Assembly: GCA_027068915.1 (NCBI GenBank)
Contig: JAMOLT010000010.1
Location: 1-64,000 of the forward strand
Length of the DNA stretch: 64,000 bases
Source: Sedimenticola sp.
GTDB lineage: Bacteria; Pseudomonadota; Gammaproteobacteria; Chromatiales; Chromatiaceae
Reading direction: 5' to 3'
The notes under the pieces were generated by a model. The model made no database searches. It was not told the origin of the DNA and saw nothing but the letters and a program-made list of their open reading frames with translations. The stretch's first letter is position 1; every line of letters starts with the position of its first letter. Made by a program: the position numbers and the translations under genes. This document shows positions 47,235 to 55,856 of this stretch, piece by piece.

Positions 47235-47543
47235 ATGGAACTTGGCAAAGCTATTAGAATTTCTCGAGAACAGAGAGGTTATACTCGATCTGAACTCGCT
47301 GACAAAGCAAAATTATCCCTTTCTTATGTGTCATTACTAGAAAATAGCAAAAGAGATCCAAATCTTTCTAAGATAGAAAAGATAGCGGAAGCATTGGATA
47401 TACCAGTATCAATCTTATTTTTTTTAGCTGCTGATAAGTCAGAGATTGAATCGATAAGTTCTGAATTGGCTGAAAAAATGTCCTTACTCACTCTTAAACT
47501 ACTAGAAAGTAAACGCAATGGAACGCCTAGCTTATCCACATAG
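47235..47543 (+). CDS. XRE-family HTH protein of the retron-like locus
   Basis: A 102-aa protein with an N-terminal Cro/CI-type helix-turn-helix (residues about 4-62: AIRISREQRGYTRSELADKA, SLSYVSLLENSKRDPNLSKI) and a short helical C-terminus with Ser/Leu-rich region. The last 26 bases overlap the RT gene, so the two are translationally coupled. From memory, one retron class (type VI in the Mestre et al. 2020 scheme) pairs the RT with a small HTH protein. It may repress the promoter at 46580 through the dyad at 46558-46574, or act as the toxin or antitoxin part. Confidence 0.85.
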   Translation: MELGKAIRISREQRGYTRSELADKAKLSLSYVSLLENSKRDPNLSKIEKIAEALDIPVSILFFLAADKSEIESISSELAEKMSLLTLKLLESKRNGTPSLST

Positions 47544-48474
47544 CCCGCTATCAAGTATTAGAGCTCTTTCTGGGCTACTTCAAATACCTGAAAAATTCTT
47601 AATTGATATAGCCACAAATAGAGATAAATACTATAAACAAAACAAACCTCAGCCGAAATCCGGAGGTGGAGTACGGATCACTTACCGCCTTGACGAAAAA
47701 TTAAAGTTTATTCAAAGGCGTATAAAGAGCAATATCTTCAACCTTGTTACATATCCGAACTACCTTCAGGGGTCTATTAAAGATACTTCCAACCCGAGAA
47801 CTTATGACCGTGATGCCGCTATTCATGCGACCTCACATTTTATCATTTCAGAAGATGTTTCTGATTTTTTTCATTCCATTGATGAAAAATATGTAATGGA
47901 CATGTGGAAATATTTATTTCATTTTTCGGTAGATGTTTCGGAGTTATTAACACGGCTAACGACCTACAAAGGTTATGTTCCCCAAGGCGGGGTAACAAGT
48001 TCATATCTTGCTAATTTAGTATTGTGGGATATTGAGACAGAATTGGTTATCGAACTAAATAGAATTGGCTTAACATATACGAGATATGTTGACGATATAA
48101 CACTATCTGCAAGAATCAATTGGCTTTCCCAAAGTAACCTAGAAAAAGCGATAAAATTAATCTATGTAATGCTGGCTAAAAAAGGAATAAGACCAAATCG
48201 AAAGAAACATAAAATCATGAGTAAATCGGTCAGAATGACTGTACATAAGCTAACGATTAACTCAGGTCGCCCTACAATGGATAAAAAACGTAGAAATAAA
48301 ATTAGGCTAGAAGTCTTTAACTTGAAAAAGTTTGCTAACGCATGTGGAAGAAAAAGTGACGAGTACCAATCCCAGTTTAATAGTGTGACGGGTAAAGTTA
48401 GAGAGTTACTAAAATTTCATCCATCTCAAGGAGAGAAATATTTGGATCAATTGCTACTCATACGGCCTAAATAA
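47518..48474 (+). CDS. Retron-like reverse transcriptase
   Basis: A 318-aa stand-alone RT with fingers and palm only, no maturase or endonuclease domain, the usual retron size. Motifs: FIISEDVSDFFHSI (motif 3, Asp 113), YVPQGGVTSSYLANLVLWDIE (motif 4, residues 153-173), TRYVDDITLSA (motif 5, YVDD at 190-193), and KHKIMSKSVRMTVHKLTIN (motifs 6-7). HATSH at 103-107 occupies the place of the retron NAxxH motif, and the usual VTG is VHKLT, so it is divergent. The gene is AT-rich against a GC-rich chromosome, evidence for transfer. Alternatives are an Abi-type or other unclassified RT, but the upstream structured RNA favours a retron. Confidence 0.85.
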   Translation: MERLAYPHSPLSSIRALSGLLQIPEKFLIDIATNRDKYYKQNKPQPKSGGGVRITYRLDEKLKFIQRRIKSNIFNLVTYPNYLQGSIKDTSNPRTYDRDAAIHATSHFIISEDVSDFFHSIDEKYVMDMWKYLFHFSVDVSELLTRLTTYKGYVPQGGVTSSYLANLVLWDIETELVIELNRIGLTYTRYVDDITLSARINWLSQSNLEKAIKLIYVMLAKKGIRPNRKKHKIMSKSVRMTVHKLTINSGRPTMDKKRRNKIRLEVFNLKKFANACGRKSDEYQSQFNSVTGKVRELLKFHPSQGEKYLDQLLLIRPK

Positions 48475-48655
48475 CTCTTTTTTCTCCATATTACTGAAGA
48501 AAAAAAACAACGGGACAGAGTGTCAGGCCTTGTTATTTGCATTCACTATCCTGCTAACGCAAGAAATAGTGCAAGTGAAAATGCTCTCCTATTGCTTTCA
48601 TGCTGTAAGCCCCTCTCTCATATGCCTTGATAATGGCCGTGCGGAACGTATCAAC
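48475..48655. other. AT-rich 3' flank of the RT gene
   Basis: 181 bases without a gene. A short inverted segment and A-runs follow the RT stop (48480-48510: a T-run then A-run); no clear hairpin plus T-run terminator is seen. Confidence 0.4.
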
Positions 48656-48920
48656 CTAATTTGAATCGCTCACATACTGCTGCCAGCACGTCGAGAAACA
48701 ACTGCCGATCACCATCATCCAGATAGATATCTTCCCGCCTGTCGCCTCGCGAAGTAACATGGTATAGCGCTCCGCAAATTCTAAGGCGCCTCTAAATAAT
48801 CGTCATTCCGGCGCATGCCAGAATCCATAAGTTCTTAATATCTTTAGACACCGGCCTGCGCCGGTGTGACAAAATTTAGAATTATTCGAGGTGCCCTCTA
48901 TTCGTAACGGCCTGACCATG
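48656..48920 (-). pseudogene. N-terminal fragment of a RAYT-type Y1 transposase (right), split by a small insertion
   Basis: The minus strand reads MVRPLRIE from 48920, then, after a 114-bp insertion, GALYHVTSRGDRREDIYLDD and on to ...LDVLAAVCERFKL. It is longer than the left fragment (46338-46422) and shares its start. The HUH motif and tyrosine domain are missing. With the left fragment it frames the retron-like locus. Confidence 0.75.
48784..48897. mobile_element. 114-bp MITE-like repeat inserted in the transposase fragment
   Basis: Imperfect terminal inverted repeats of about 17 bp (AGGCGCCTCTAAATAAT against the reverse complement of ATTATTCGAGGTGCCCT), a central 8-bp hairpin ACACCGGC/GCCGGTGT (48848-48867), and a CTA duplicated on either side (48781-48783 and 48898-48900). 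The uninterrupted left fragment shows the empty site (ATTTCTATTCG). It contains the GTCATTCCGGCG..CCAGAATCC core seen in dispersed gammaproteobacterial repeats. Confidence 0.75.
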
Positions 48921-49223
48921 TTCTCAGCCTACCTTCGCTGTGATGTTCGGCCCTATGATGTTCTGCTTTGAATACTGTTGGACTCATAGTTTCTTCTGCA
49001 CATAACATCTATGTGAACCCGGCGGGCGTGTTCTGATCCCCGATTTCGGCCGTTTGATCCGCTATGCGCTGCACTTTCCCTGCTCGCGATGACTTATTTC
49101 CCTGCCAGTCTAAGGTATTTTCATTCTCCAGGCCATGCCACTCCCTCAGGCCGCCAATCGCCTGCTCATCGGCAAACATCCCGTTGGGCACGTCACTACC
49201 GCTCCTTTGCCCAACCTGCGGGG
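48921..49223. other. Right end of the island, no recognised gene
   Basis: About 300 bases. A minus-strand 73-aa frame (49009-49230) runs into the mtnA fragment; its composition (Gly/Gln/Asp/Asn-rich, ends AEIGDQNTPAGFT) does not match a family I know and I regard it as debris. GC is nearer to the chromosome than to the RT gene. Confidence 0.4.
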
Positions 49224-49280
49224 CTGCCACAGCACCGAATCACCTGGACTGGCCTTGCACTGCAGAACCGGTTGTTTCAT
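49224..49280 (-). pseudogene. 5' fragment of mtnA
   Basis: Nineteen codons beginning MKQPVL and ending SVLWQ parallel the start of mtnA ([19 protein letters not shown]); the rest is missing. Mirror image of the broken mtaD fragment on the left of the island. Confidence 0.7.
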
Positions 49281-49457
49281 ATATTTTTTCGTGTGCGACA
49301 AATCGGATTCAGGTATTTTATACCGATCCCGTTCCCTCATCCGACAAACCACATGCACGCAGACACGCTCATTCACGCCCGCTGGATCATTCCGGTGGAA
49401 CCCGCCGGACAGGTGCTGGAGAACCATTCCCTGGCGATCAGCAACGGCCGTATCCAG
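49224..49457. repeat. Right copy of the duplicated mtnA-mtaD intergenic segment
   Basis: Direct repeat of 46102-46341. Here mtaD is intact and mtnA is truncated. Together the two copies bracket about 2.9 kb of inserted DNA in the manner of a single-crossover integration or a duplication followed by replacement. Confidence 0.75.
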
Positions 49458-50669
49458 GCATTGCTGCCCACACCTCAGGCAAGGGAGCAGTTGACGGCCA
49501 CGGAAACCCTTGACCTGCCGGGACATGCCCTTATTCCCGGCCTGATCAATGCCCATACCCACACCCCCATGAGCCTGTTCCGGGGCATGGCGGACGATCT
49601 GCCTCTTATGGAGTGGCTGGAACAGCACATCTGGCCCGCGGAGCAACGCTGGGTGAGCGCAGATTTCGTCGCCGATGGCAGCCGCCTGGCCATGGCGGAG
49701 ATGATTCGCAGCGGCACCACCTGCTTCAACGACATGTATTTCTTCCCCGATGTCACGGGCAGGGTGGCCCTGGAAACCGGCATGCGCGCCGTGCTGGGCA
49801 TGATTCTCATCGACTTTCCCTCCGCCTGGGCCAGCGATACCGACGGCTACCTGGAGCGCGCCCTGGCGCTACACGATGCATTCCGCAATGAATCCACCAT
49901 CAGGGCCATTTTCGCCCCCCATGCGCCCTATTCCGTATCCGATCAACCCCTGCAGCGGGTGCGCACCCTGGCGAACGAGCTGGATCTGCCCATTCACATG
50001 CATGTGCATGAAACACAGGATGAGATCGCACAAAGCCTGAAACAATACGGCAAACGCCCCCTGGCGAGGCTGCAACAACTGGGGCTTACCGGCCCGGATC
50101 TCATCGCCGTACACATGACCCAGTTGCAGGACGAAGAAATCGAGGAGTTCGCCACCAGTGGCGGCCATGTGGTGCACTGTCCGGAATCCAACCTTAAACT
50201 GGCATCCGGCTTTTGCCCCGTGGCCAGGTTGCTGGATGCCGGCATCAACGTCGCCCTGGGCACCGACGGCGCCGCCAGCAACAATGATCTGGACATGCTG
50301 GGGGAAATGCGCAGCGCCGGACTGCTGGCCAAGGGCGTGGCCGCCGATCCCGAAGTGCTGCCCGCCCCCAAAGTGCTGGAAATGGCCACCATCAACGGCG
50401 CCAAAGCCTTGGGGCTGGACGCGGAAACCGGCTCTTTGAAGCCCGGCAAGGCGGCGGATATCACCGCCATCGATTTGCAGCGCATCGAAACCCTGCCGGT
50501 TTTTGATCCCGTCTCCCAGATCGTGTATTCCGCCGGCCGGGAACAGGTCAGCCATGTCTGGGTGAATGGCCAGATGCTGCTGTGCGCTGGCGAACTGACC
50601 AGCATCCATTCCGACAGACTGATGCGCGACATCGGCACCTGGCAGGAAAAACTCCGGGAAGATTCCTGA
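49353..50669 (+). CDS. mtaD: 5-methylthioadenosine/S-adenosylhomocysteine deaminase
   Basis: A 438-aa amidohydrolase. Metal ligands: NAHTHTPMSLFRGMADD, HMHVHETQDE, then His in AVHMTQL and the Asp in GTDGAASNNDLDMLGE. This TrzN/MtaD-type signature deaminates MTA and SAH to the inosine forms for methionine salvage. The start at 49353 gives MHADTLIHARWIIPVEP; earlier residues are intergenic. Diverges from mtnA once the island is removed; ubiG follows 54 bases downstream. Confidence 0.9.
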   Translation: MHADTLIHARWIIPVEPAGQVLENHSLAISNGRIQALLPTPQAREQLTATETLDLPGHALIPGLINAHTHTPMSLFRGMADDLPLMEWLEQHIWPAEQRWVSADFVADGSRLAMAEMIRSGTTCFNDMYFFPDVTGRVALETGMRAVLGMILIDFPSAWASDTDGYLERALALHDAFRNESTIRAIFAPHAPYSVSDQPLQRVRTLANELDLPIHMHVHETQDEIAQSLKQYGKRPLARLQQLGLTGPDLIAVHMTQLQDEEIEEFATSGGHVVHCPESNLKLASGFCPVARLLDAGINVALGTDGAASNNDLDMLGEMRSAGLLAKGVAADPEVLPAPKVLEMATINGAKALGLDAETGSLKPGKAADITAIDLQRIETLPVFDPVSQIVYSAGREQVSHVWVNGQMLLCAGELTSIHSDRLMRDIGTWQEKLREDS

Positions 50670-50723
50670 AGGCCCAAATTTGCTAGAATGCCTCCATCAA
50701 CCGACACCGCCGGCAGACCACTC

Positions 50724-51446
50724 ATGCAAAACCAGAGCCATCACAATGTAGATCCTTCGGAAATCAACAAGTTCGAGGAACTGGCCTCGCGCTGGTGGGA
50801 TCCCAACAGCGAATTCAAACCCCTGCATGAAATCAACCCCCTGCGTCTGGCGTATATCGAACAGCATGCAAATGGCCTGGCGGGTAAAAAGGTGCTGGAT
50901 GTGGGTTGTGGCGGCGGCATCCTGGCGGAATCCATGGCGGAAAAAGGCGCCCATGTCACCGGCATCGACATGGGGGAGGCCAATCTGGAAGTGGCGCGGC
51001 TGCATCTGCTGGAAAGCGGCAGGGATGTGGACTACCGGCAAGTCCCGGTGGAACAGCTGGCCGGGGAAATGCCGGCGCAGTTCGACATCGTCACCTGCAT
51101 GGAGATGCTCGAGCACGTACCGGATCCATCCTCCATCGTTACCGCCTGCGCCACACTGGTGAAGCCGGGTGGACTGGTGTTTTTCTCCACCATCAACCGC
51201 AACCCCAAATCCTACCTGTTCGCCATCGTCGGCGCGGAGTACCTGTTGCATCTGCTGCCCAAGGGCACCCATGACTATGCACGCTTCATCCGCCCGTCGG
51301 AACTGAGCCAGTGGGTTCGCCGGGCAGCTCTCGATATCCGCGACATCAGCGGCATGACCTACAACCCCCTCACCCGGGTGTACAAGCTGGATCCATCGGA
51401 TGTAGACGTCAACTACCTGCTGGCCACACAAAAAGCAGAGGAATGA
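50724..51446 (+). CDS. ubiG: Ubiquinone biosynthesis O-methyltransferase UbiG
   Basis: A 240-aa SAM-dependent enzyme for both O-methylations of ubiquinone. [16 protein letters not shown] is the SAM-binding loop; [21 protein letters not shown] is the family N-terminus, so the ATG at 50724 is preferred to the longer frame. [20 protein letters not shown] is the conserved distal motif. A TAGAAT hexamer near 50684 may be a -10. The stop overlaps mupP by 4 bases. Confidence 0.95.
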   Translation: MQNQSHHNVDPSEINKFEELASRWWDPNSEFKPLHEINPLRLAYIEQHANGLAGKKVLDVGCGGGILAESMAEKGAHVTGIDMGEANLEVARLHLLESGRDVDYRQVPVEQLAGEMPAQFDIVTCMEMLEHVPDPSSIVTACATLVKPGGLVFFSTINRNPKSYLFAIVGAEYLLHLLPKGTHDYARFIRPSELSQWVRRAALDIRDISGMTYNPLTRVYKLDPSDVDVNYLLATQKAEE

Positions 51447-52099
51447 CCCCGCCTATCGAGTGCATGCTGTTCGACCTGGACGGCACCCTGGCGGACACCG
51501 CACCAGACCTGGCCAACGCCCTGAACGCCACCCTGGAACACTTCGGCCAGCCACCCCTGGCGTTTGAGAAAATCCGCCCGGTAGTTTCTCACGGCGGCAT
51601 CGCCCTCATTTCCCTGGGCTTTGGCATGCATCCCGATGATCCCGGCTTCGAGGAGCGTCGGCAACATCTGCTGCAGGTGTATCTGGACAATATCTGCCAA
51701 AGCACCCGCCTGTTTCCCGGCATGGATGAGGTGCTGCAAACCCTGCACGAAAAGAATATCCCCTGGGGCATCGTCACCAACAAGCCCGCCTGGCTCACCG
51801 ACCCGCTGATGGCGGCACTACCCATGCCCTGCCGCACACAAGTCGTCATCAGCGGCGATACCTGTGAACACAGAAAACCCCACCCGCAACCGCTGCTGCT
51901 CGCCAGCGAGCGTTTGCATACGCCTCCCGGCCAGTGCCTGTATATCGGAGATGCGCAAAGAGACATCCAGGCCGGAAAAGCCGCCGGCATGCATACCGCC
52001 TGCGCATTGTTTGGCTACATCCAGGAACAGGATCGGCCCCTGGAATGGCAGGCCGATTTCAGCCTGGAACAACCCGGGGATTTACTTACCCTGATGTAG
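51443..52099 (+). CDS. mupP: N-acetylmuramic acid 6-phosphate phosphatase MupP (HAD family)
   Basis: A 218-aa HAD phosphatase. Motif I is DLDGTLADT, motif II VTNKP, motif III a Lys in [10 protein letters not shown], motif [10 protein letters not shown]. Position between ubiG and yciK matches the Pseudomonas arrangement in which the gene serves cell-wall recycling (MurNAc-6-P to MurNAc). Gph (phosphoglycolate phosphatase) is the alternative name for close homologues; context favours MupP. The start is fixed by the ATGA overlap with ubiG. Confidence 0.85.
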   Translation: MTPPIECMLFDLDGTLADTAPDLANALNATLEHFGQPPLAFEKIRPVVSHGGIALISLGFGMHPDDPGFEERRQHLLQVYLDNICQSTRLFPGMDEVLQTLHEKNIPWGIVTNKPAWLTDPLMAALPMPCRTQVVISGDTCEHRKPHPQPLLLASERLHTPPGQCLYIGDAQRDIQAGKAAGMHTACALFGYIQEQDRPLEWQADFSLEQPGDLLTLM

Positions 52100-52154
52100 A
52101 TCCCGGCCCTGTCTGCTAATATATGCAGCTGGTCAGCAACACAAACGGACAAAC

Positions 52155-52895
52155 ATGCACAACTACCAAGCCCCATCCAACTTATTGCGGGATCGCGTGA
52201 TCCTCGTCACCGGTGCCGGCAGCGGCATCGGCAGAACCATGTCCATCGCCTTTGCCACCCACGGTGCAACCGTGGTGCTGCTGAGCAAGACCTTGCCGAA
52301 TCTGGAAAGCATTTACGATGAAATCGAGAGCTTGGGCGCGCCCACTCCCGCCATCTATCCCATGCATCTGGAAGGCGCTACCAGCCATGACTACGAAGAG
52401 CTGGCAGACAAGCTGGAAGAATCTTTTGGCCGCCTGGATGGCGTATTGCACAATGCAGCGATCAACCCCTATCTGAGCCGGATCAAGGATTACGATCCCC
52501 AGGACTGGATGAAAGTCATGCAGGTCAACGCCAACGCCCCTTTCTTCATCACCCAGGCCTGCCTGCCGCTGTTGCTCAAGGCGGAAGATGCCTCCATGAT
52601 TTTTACCTCCGACAGCGTGGCGCACAAAGCCAAGGCGTATTGGGGCGCATACGCTGCCAGCAAATTTGCCCAGGAAGGGCTGATGCAAACCCTGGCTGAG
52701 GAACTCGAACACACAGCGGTGCGGGTCAACAGCATCGACCCCGGCCCCACGCGCACCAATATGCGAAAAACCATTTTCCCCGGCGATGACATCAACAAGA
52801 TCAAGCCCCCGGAAACCCTCATCCCCCTGTATTTGTGGCTGATGGGGCCAGACAGCAAGGGCACCAGCGGACAAGCACTGTCTTACGAAGAATAG
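52155..52895 (+). CDS. yciK: YciK-type short-chain oxidoreductase
   Basis: A 246-aa SDR. The cofactor motif is TGAGSGIGRTMSIAF, NNAG is replaced by HNAAI, and the catalytic YxxxK is YAASK within KAYWGAYAASKFAQEG. The N-terminus YQAPSNLLRDRVILVTGA and DPGPTRTNMRKTIFPGDD are typical of YciK, conserved after mupP; the substrate is unknown. NADP preference is not clear from the sequence. Confidence 0.88.
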   Translation: MHNYQAPSNLLRDRVILVTGAGSGIGRTMSIAFATHGATVVLLSKTLPNLESIYDEIESLGAPTPAIYPMHLEGATSHDYEELADKLEESFGRLDGVLHNAAINPYLSRIKDYDPQDWMKVMQVNANAPFFITQACLPLLLKAEDASMIFTSDSVAHKAKAYWGAYAASKFAQEGLMQTLAEELEHTAVRVNSIDPGPTRTNMRKTIFPGDDINKIKPPETLIPLYLWLMGPDSKGTSGQALSYEE

Positions 52896-52897
52896 AT

Positions 52898-53110
52898 ATG
52901 AAAACACGGCTGTTCCTGTCCGCATTGCTACTGCTGTTGAGCGCCTGCTCTGACAGCACTGATAGTAAACAGGATACCCAACCCGTCGAAAAGCCCCCCA
53001 ACCCCTGGAAAAGCCAGGTGGAATCCCTGGAAAGGACCCAGAACCTGGAAGGCCAGATGCTCCAGGATGCAAAAGACCGCGACAAACGCCTGCGCGAACA
53101 AGGCGGGTGA
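52898..53110 (+). CDS. Small lipoprotein
   Basis: A 70-aa protein with a signal peptide ending in a lipobox (LLLLSAC, Cys 17) followed by a charged, helical tail (VESLERTQNLEGQMLQDAKDRDKRLREQGG). The start at 52898 is chosen because it gives the signal peptide. It lies 2 bases after yciK and overlaps the next gene by GTGA. No family recognised. Confidence 0.75.
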   Translation: MKTRLFLSALLLLLSACSDSTDSKQDTQPVEKPPNPWKSQVESLERTQNLEGQMLQDAKDRDKRLREQGG

Positions 53111-53358
53111 TTCCGGTATTCGACGCCCTGAACTCCATCGAGGCGCATTCCATAAAAATCCATCTTATTGGCAATGGCATTGAAGCCAGGGTTGGTGGCG
53201 ACTACCTGCAGGGAGCCATGGGCGAACTCCCCGCCCTGGGCATGGTGCGCGTGTTCGTTGCGGAAGCAGATGAAATACGCGCCAAAAAAATTATCCAGGA
53301 ACTGTACAACAAGGTGGAAGAAGAAGATGATTCCTGGATTCCACCAGAACTTCGCTGA
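53107..53358 (+). CDS. DUF2007-type small protein
   Basis: An 83-aa protein with a GTG start overlapping the lipoprotein stop. DALNSIEAHSIKIHLIGNGIEARVGGDYLQGAMGELPALGMVRVFVAEADEIRAKKII matches the ferredoxin-like DUF2007 (putative signal-transducing) family as I remember it; molecular role unknown. The gene cca begins 8 bases later. Confidence 0.75.
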   Translation: MIPVFDALNSIEAHSIKIHLIGNGIEARVGGDYLQGAMGELPALGMVRVFVAEADEIRAKKIIQELYNKVEEEDDSWIPPELR

Positions 53359-53366
53359 TCAGAACC

Positions 53367-54596
53367 ATGTCCGGGCGCCCACCAGAGCAAGATCTCGAAA
53401 CTTATCCGGTGGGTGGTTATGTACGTGACCAGTTGCTGGGGCGCCAACCCACGGATCGCGACTGGGTAGTGGTTGGCAGCACCGTTGCAGACATGCTGGC
53501 CAGAGGATTCCAGCAGGTCGGCCGGGATTTTCCCGTATTTCTGCACCCACAAAGCAAGGAAGAGTACGCCCTGGCAAGAGGCAGAGATCCGGCGGGTGGT
53601 CTGCGCACAAGTCCTGATATCACGCTGGAAGAAGACCTGGCACGGCGGGATCTGACCATCAACGCCATGGCCATGGACATAGATGGCAGACTCATCGATC
53701 CGTTTCACGGCGCACAGGATCTTGCACAGGGCATCCTGCGGCACCTGCCGGCTTTTACAGACGACCCCCTGCGCATCCTGCGCCTGGCGCGTTTTTCCGC
53801 CCAGCTGGGTTTCTCCATCACCGGGGAGACCATAAAGCTGGCCAGGAGCATGGTCGCCAAAGGCAGTCTGCTGACACTGCCACCCGAACGCATCTGGCAA
53901 GAACTGCTCCGCGCCCTGCGCTCACCTTCACCCCGGCGATTCATCGAAGTGCTGCGGGAGCTGCATGCCCTGCAGGTGATACTGCCTGAGGTGGATGCCT
54001 TGTTCGGGATTCCTCAGCCGGAAAAGTATCACCCGGAAATCGACACCGGCATCCATATCCTCATGGCGCTGGATCAGGCCACTGCCTTGACCGAAGACCC
54101 CCTAGTGCGCTTTGCGGTACTGGCGCATGACCTGGGTAAAGCCGCGACACCCCCTGAATACTGGCCCAGCCACCGTGGACATGAAGCGCTGGGCGTGCCC
54201 CTGGTGGATCAGCTTTGCCGCCGCCTGCGGGTTCCGGGGCACTATCAGAAGCTGGCGCGCAAGACCTCCCGCTATCACCTCATGGTGCATCTGGCCTTTG
54301 AGCTGAAACCCAAAACCCTGGCGAAATTGCTGGATGATCTCGATGCTTGGCGCTCCCCGGAAGATTTCGAGCGTTTTCTAATCGCCTGCCAGGCCGATGC
54401 CCAGGGGCGCGGGGGATTACAGGAACAGCCCTACCCGCAAGCAGACTTCCTGCGCCAGATTCACGCCCTGACCAAAGACATTTCCGCAAAAGATGTCTCC
54501 GGCAATTTCACTGGCAAACAAATCGGAGTCGAGATCCACCAACTGAGATGCCGGAAAATCGCCACATTCAAAAAGCACCACGCCAAGACACGGTAA
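53367..54596 (+). CDS. cca: Multifunctional CCA-adding tRNA nucleotidyltransferase
   Basis: A 409-aa class II enzyme that builds or repairs tRNA 3' CCA. VGGYVRDQLLG, TDRDWVVVGS (metal Asp pair) and RRDLTINAMA are the head-domain motifs; the HD phosphohydrolase domain follows with VLAHDLGKA and HEALG (phosphatase/2',3'-cyclic phosphodiesterase). The E. coli-type length fits. Nine residues precede the usual YPVGGYVRD start, so a downstream start is possible but none is better placed. Confidence 0.94.
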   Translation: MSGRPPEQDLETYPVGGYVRDQLLGRQPTDRDWVVVGSTVADMLARGFQQVGRDFPVFLHPQSKEEYALARGRDPAGGLRTSPDITLEEDLARRDLTINAMAMDIDGRLIDPFHGAQDLAQGILRHLPAFTDDPLRILRLARFSAQLGFSITGETIKLARSMVAKGSLLTLPPERIWQELLRALRSPSPRRFIEVLRELHALQVILPEVDALFGIPQPEKYHPEIDTGIHILMALDQATALTEDPLVRFAVLAHDLGKAATPPEYWPSHRGHEALGVPLVDQLCRRLRVPGHYQKLARKTSRYHLMVHLAFELKPKTLAKLLDDLDAWRSPEDFERFLIACQADAQGRGGLQEQPYPQADFLRQIHALTKDISAKDVSGNFTGKQIGVEIHQLRCRKIATFKKHHAKTR

Positions 54597-54711
54597 GGGG
54601 CGCCTCAAATCATTTCTGATTGGCACCTTTGCGCCCGAGACAGCCAATAGCTGCGCGGCCTGCAGGGATGAGCACAACAGACTGTTTCAGATAAGGTTAT
54701 TGCGAGAACAA

Positions 54712-54729
54712 AGCACTCCCTGAAGTGCT
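54712..54729. other. Small hairpin between cca and the SHOCT lipoprotein gene
   Basis: AGCACT, loop CCCTGA, AGTGCT, followed by ACAATCG. TACAAT at 54728 may be a -10 for the next gene. There is no T-run, so it is not a clear terminator. The gap 54597-54770 has no gene. Confidence 0.35.
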
Positions 54730-54770
54730 ACAATCGACGGCACAATCGCCACACACAGGAGTTTGATGCA

Positions 54771-54980
54771 ATGAAATATTCTTCCATCCTTTTACCAGCT
54801 GCGCTGGCCGCCCTGGTATCCCTGGGCGGCTGCGGCAGCAGCACCCAGGTGAGTTCCCGTGTGACAACCACCACCATGGGGCAGGAACTTCAGGATCTCG
54901 AAGAAAGCTATAAAAAAGGATTGCTGTCGGAATCCGAATACAAGAAAGCCCGCAAGTCCATTCTGAAACGCTATCAGTAA
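54771..54980 (+). CDS. Small lipoprotein with SHOCT-like C-terminus
   Basis: A 69-aa protein. Signal peptide with lipobox SLGGC (Cys 21); C-terminal EELxDLxxxYxxGLLSExEYxxARxxIL-type segment (residues about 39-66) fits the short SHOCT domain often seen at the ends of otherwise unrelated proteins. Function unknown. ATG preceded by AGGAG. Confidence 0.8.
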   Translation: MKYSSILLPAALAALVSLGGCGSSTQVSSRVTTTTMGQELQDLEESYKKGLLSESEYKKARKSILKRYQ

Positions 54981-55057
54981 CCCCGCAACACTGGCAGGAG
55001 CCGGCTCACGGCTGCAATCCGGCAGCCATGGACAGCTCCTGTACACTCGGGTGGCAG

Positions 55058-55744
55058 TCAGGTAGCTTCCACTGGCAGGCCACAGACATCGGCAGCATCT
55101 TCCAGGGCCTGCCTGTCCAGCAAGCGTACTTTGCTGCCTCTGATCTCTAGTATGTTTTTCGATTTTAAGCTCTTGATAATTCTGGAAAATGTCTCCGGCT
55201 TTACCGATATTCGCGATGCAATCACATGCTTGGGAATATCCAGTTCAAAATCATCACAATGCTTGGGCGCACGGGCAAGAATGAAGGCTGCCACCCTGCA
55301 GGTGGCGCTGTGCAGGCTCAGATCATCAATTTCCCGGATCAAGGATCGCAAACGGAAGCTCATGTCCCCCAGCAGAGCCAGGCAGAGATCCACGGAATCC
55401 CGCAAAATAGCAGCAAAATCCCCGGCATCGACACTGATCAGCTCCGTATCGCCCAAGGCCACAGCTCCCACCGGAAACCGCGGCTGCTCCAGAAACATCA
55501 GCGCTTCTGCAAAGGTATGACCGGCATCTACCAGCTCAATAACCTTCTCATTTCCGTCTGGCGCCAGGCGAAACAGCTTCATATGCCCTTTTACCACCAG
55601 ATAAAAGCGTGTCGCCTTATCGCCCTGTTGAAACAGAGGTTCGCCGTCGGCCAGACTCACCGCTTTGGCACGACGCACGACCCGCTCCATTTGTTCGCTC
55701 GTAAGCCGTTGAAATATTAAATGATTTTTTAGCGTATCCAACAA
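55058..55744 (-). CDS. dnr: Dnr/Nnr-type Crp-Fnr regulator
   Basis: A 228-aa regulator. An N-terminal cyclic-nucleotide-binding-like domain (residues about 10-125) is followed by a long dimer helix and a C-terminal HTH with ISVKPETFSRIIKSLKSKNIL. It lacks the N-terminal cysteine cluster of Fnr, so it is not an Fe-S oxygen sensor; position next to norCB argues for Dnr, which senses NO through haem and activates nor genes. It diverges from norC across 190 bases with a Dnr/Fnr-type box. Confidence 0.85.
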   Translation of the reverse strand: MLDTLKNHLIFQRLTSEQMERVVRRAKAVSLADGEPLFQQGDKATRFYLVVKGHMKLFRLAPDGNEKVIELVDAGHTFAEALMFLEQPRFPVGAVALGDTELISVDAGDFAAILRDSVDLCLALLGDMSFRLRSLIREIDDLSLHSATCRVAAFILARAPKHCDDFELDIPKHVIASRISVKPETFSRIIKSLKSKNILEIRGSKVRLLDRQALEDAADVCGLPVEAT

Positions 55745-55856
55745 AGCATTTACACCCAGAATAAAGTTTCACCCAGTAACTCCCTCTGCAAACCCGCTCG
55801 GGTTTGCAGCCCCCCGGTCACCATCCCTGCTTGATTGACAAACATCAGTATATCAA

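Noticed and set aside
49009-49230. 73-aa minus-strand frame at the right end of the island
   Set aside because: No family match known to me, no ribosome site seen, and it begins inside the mtnA fragment.
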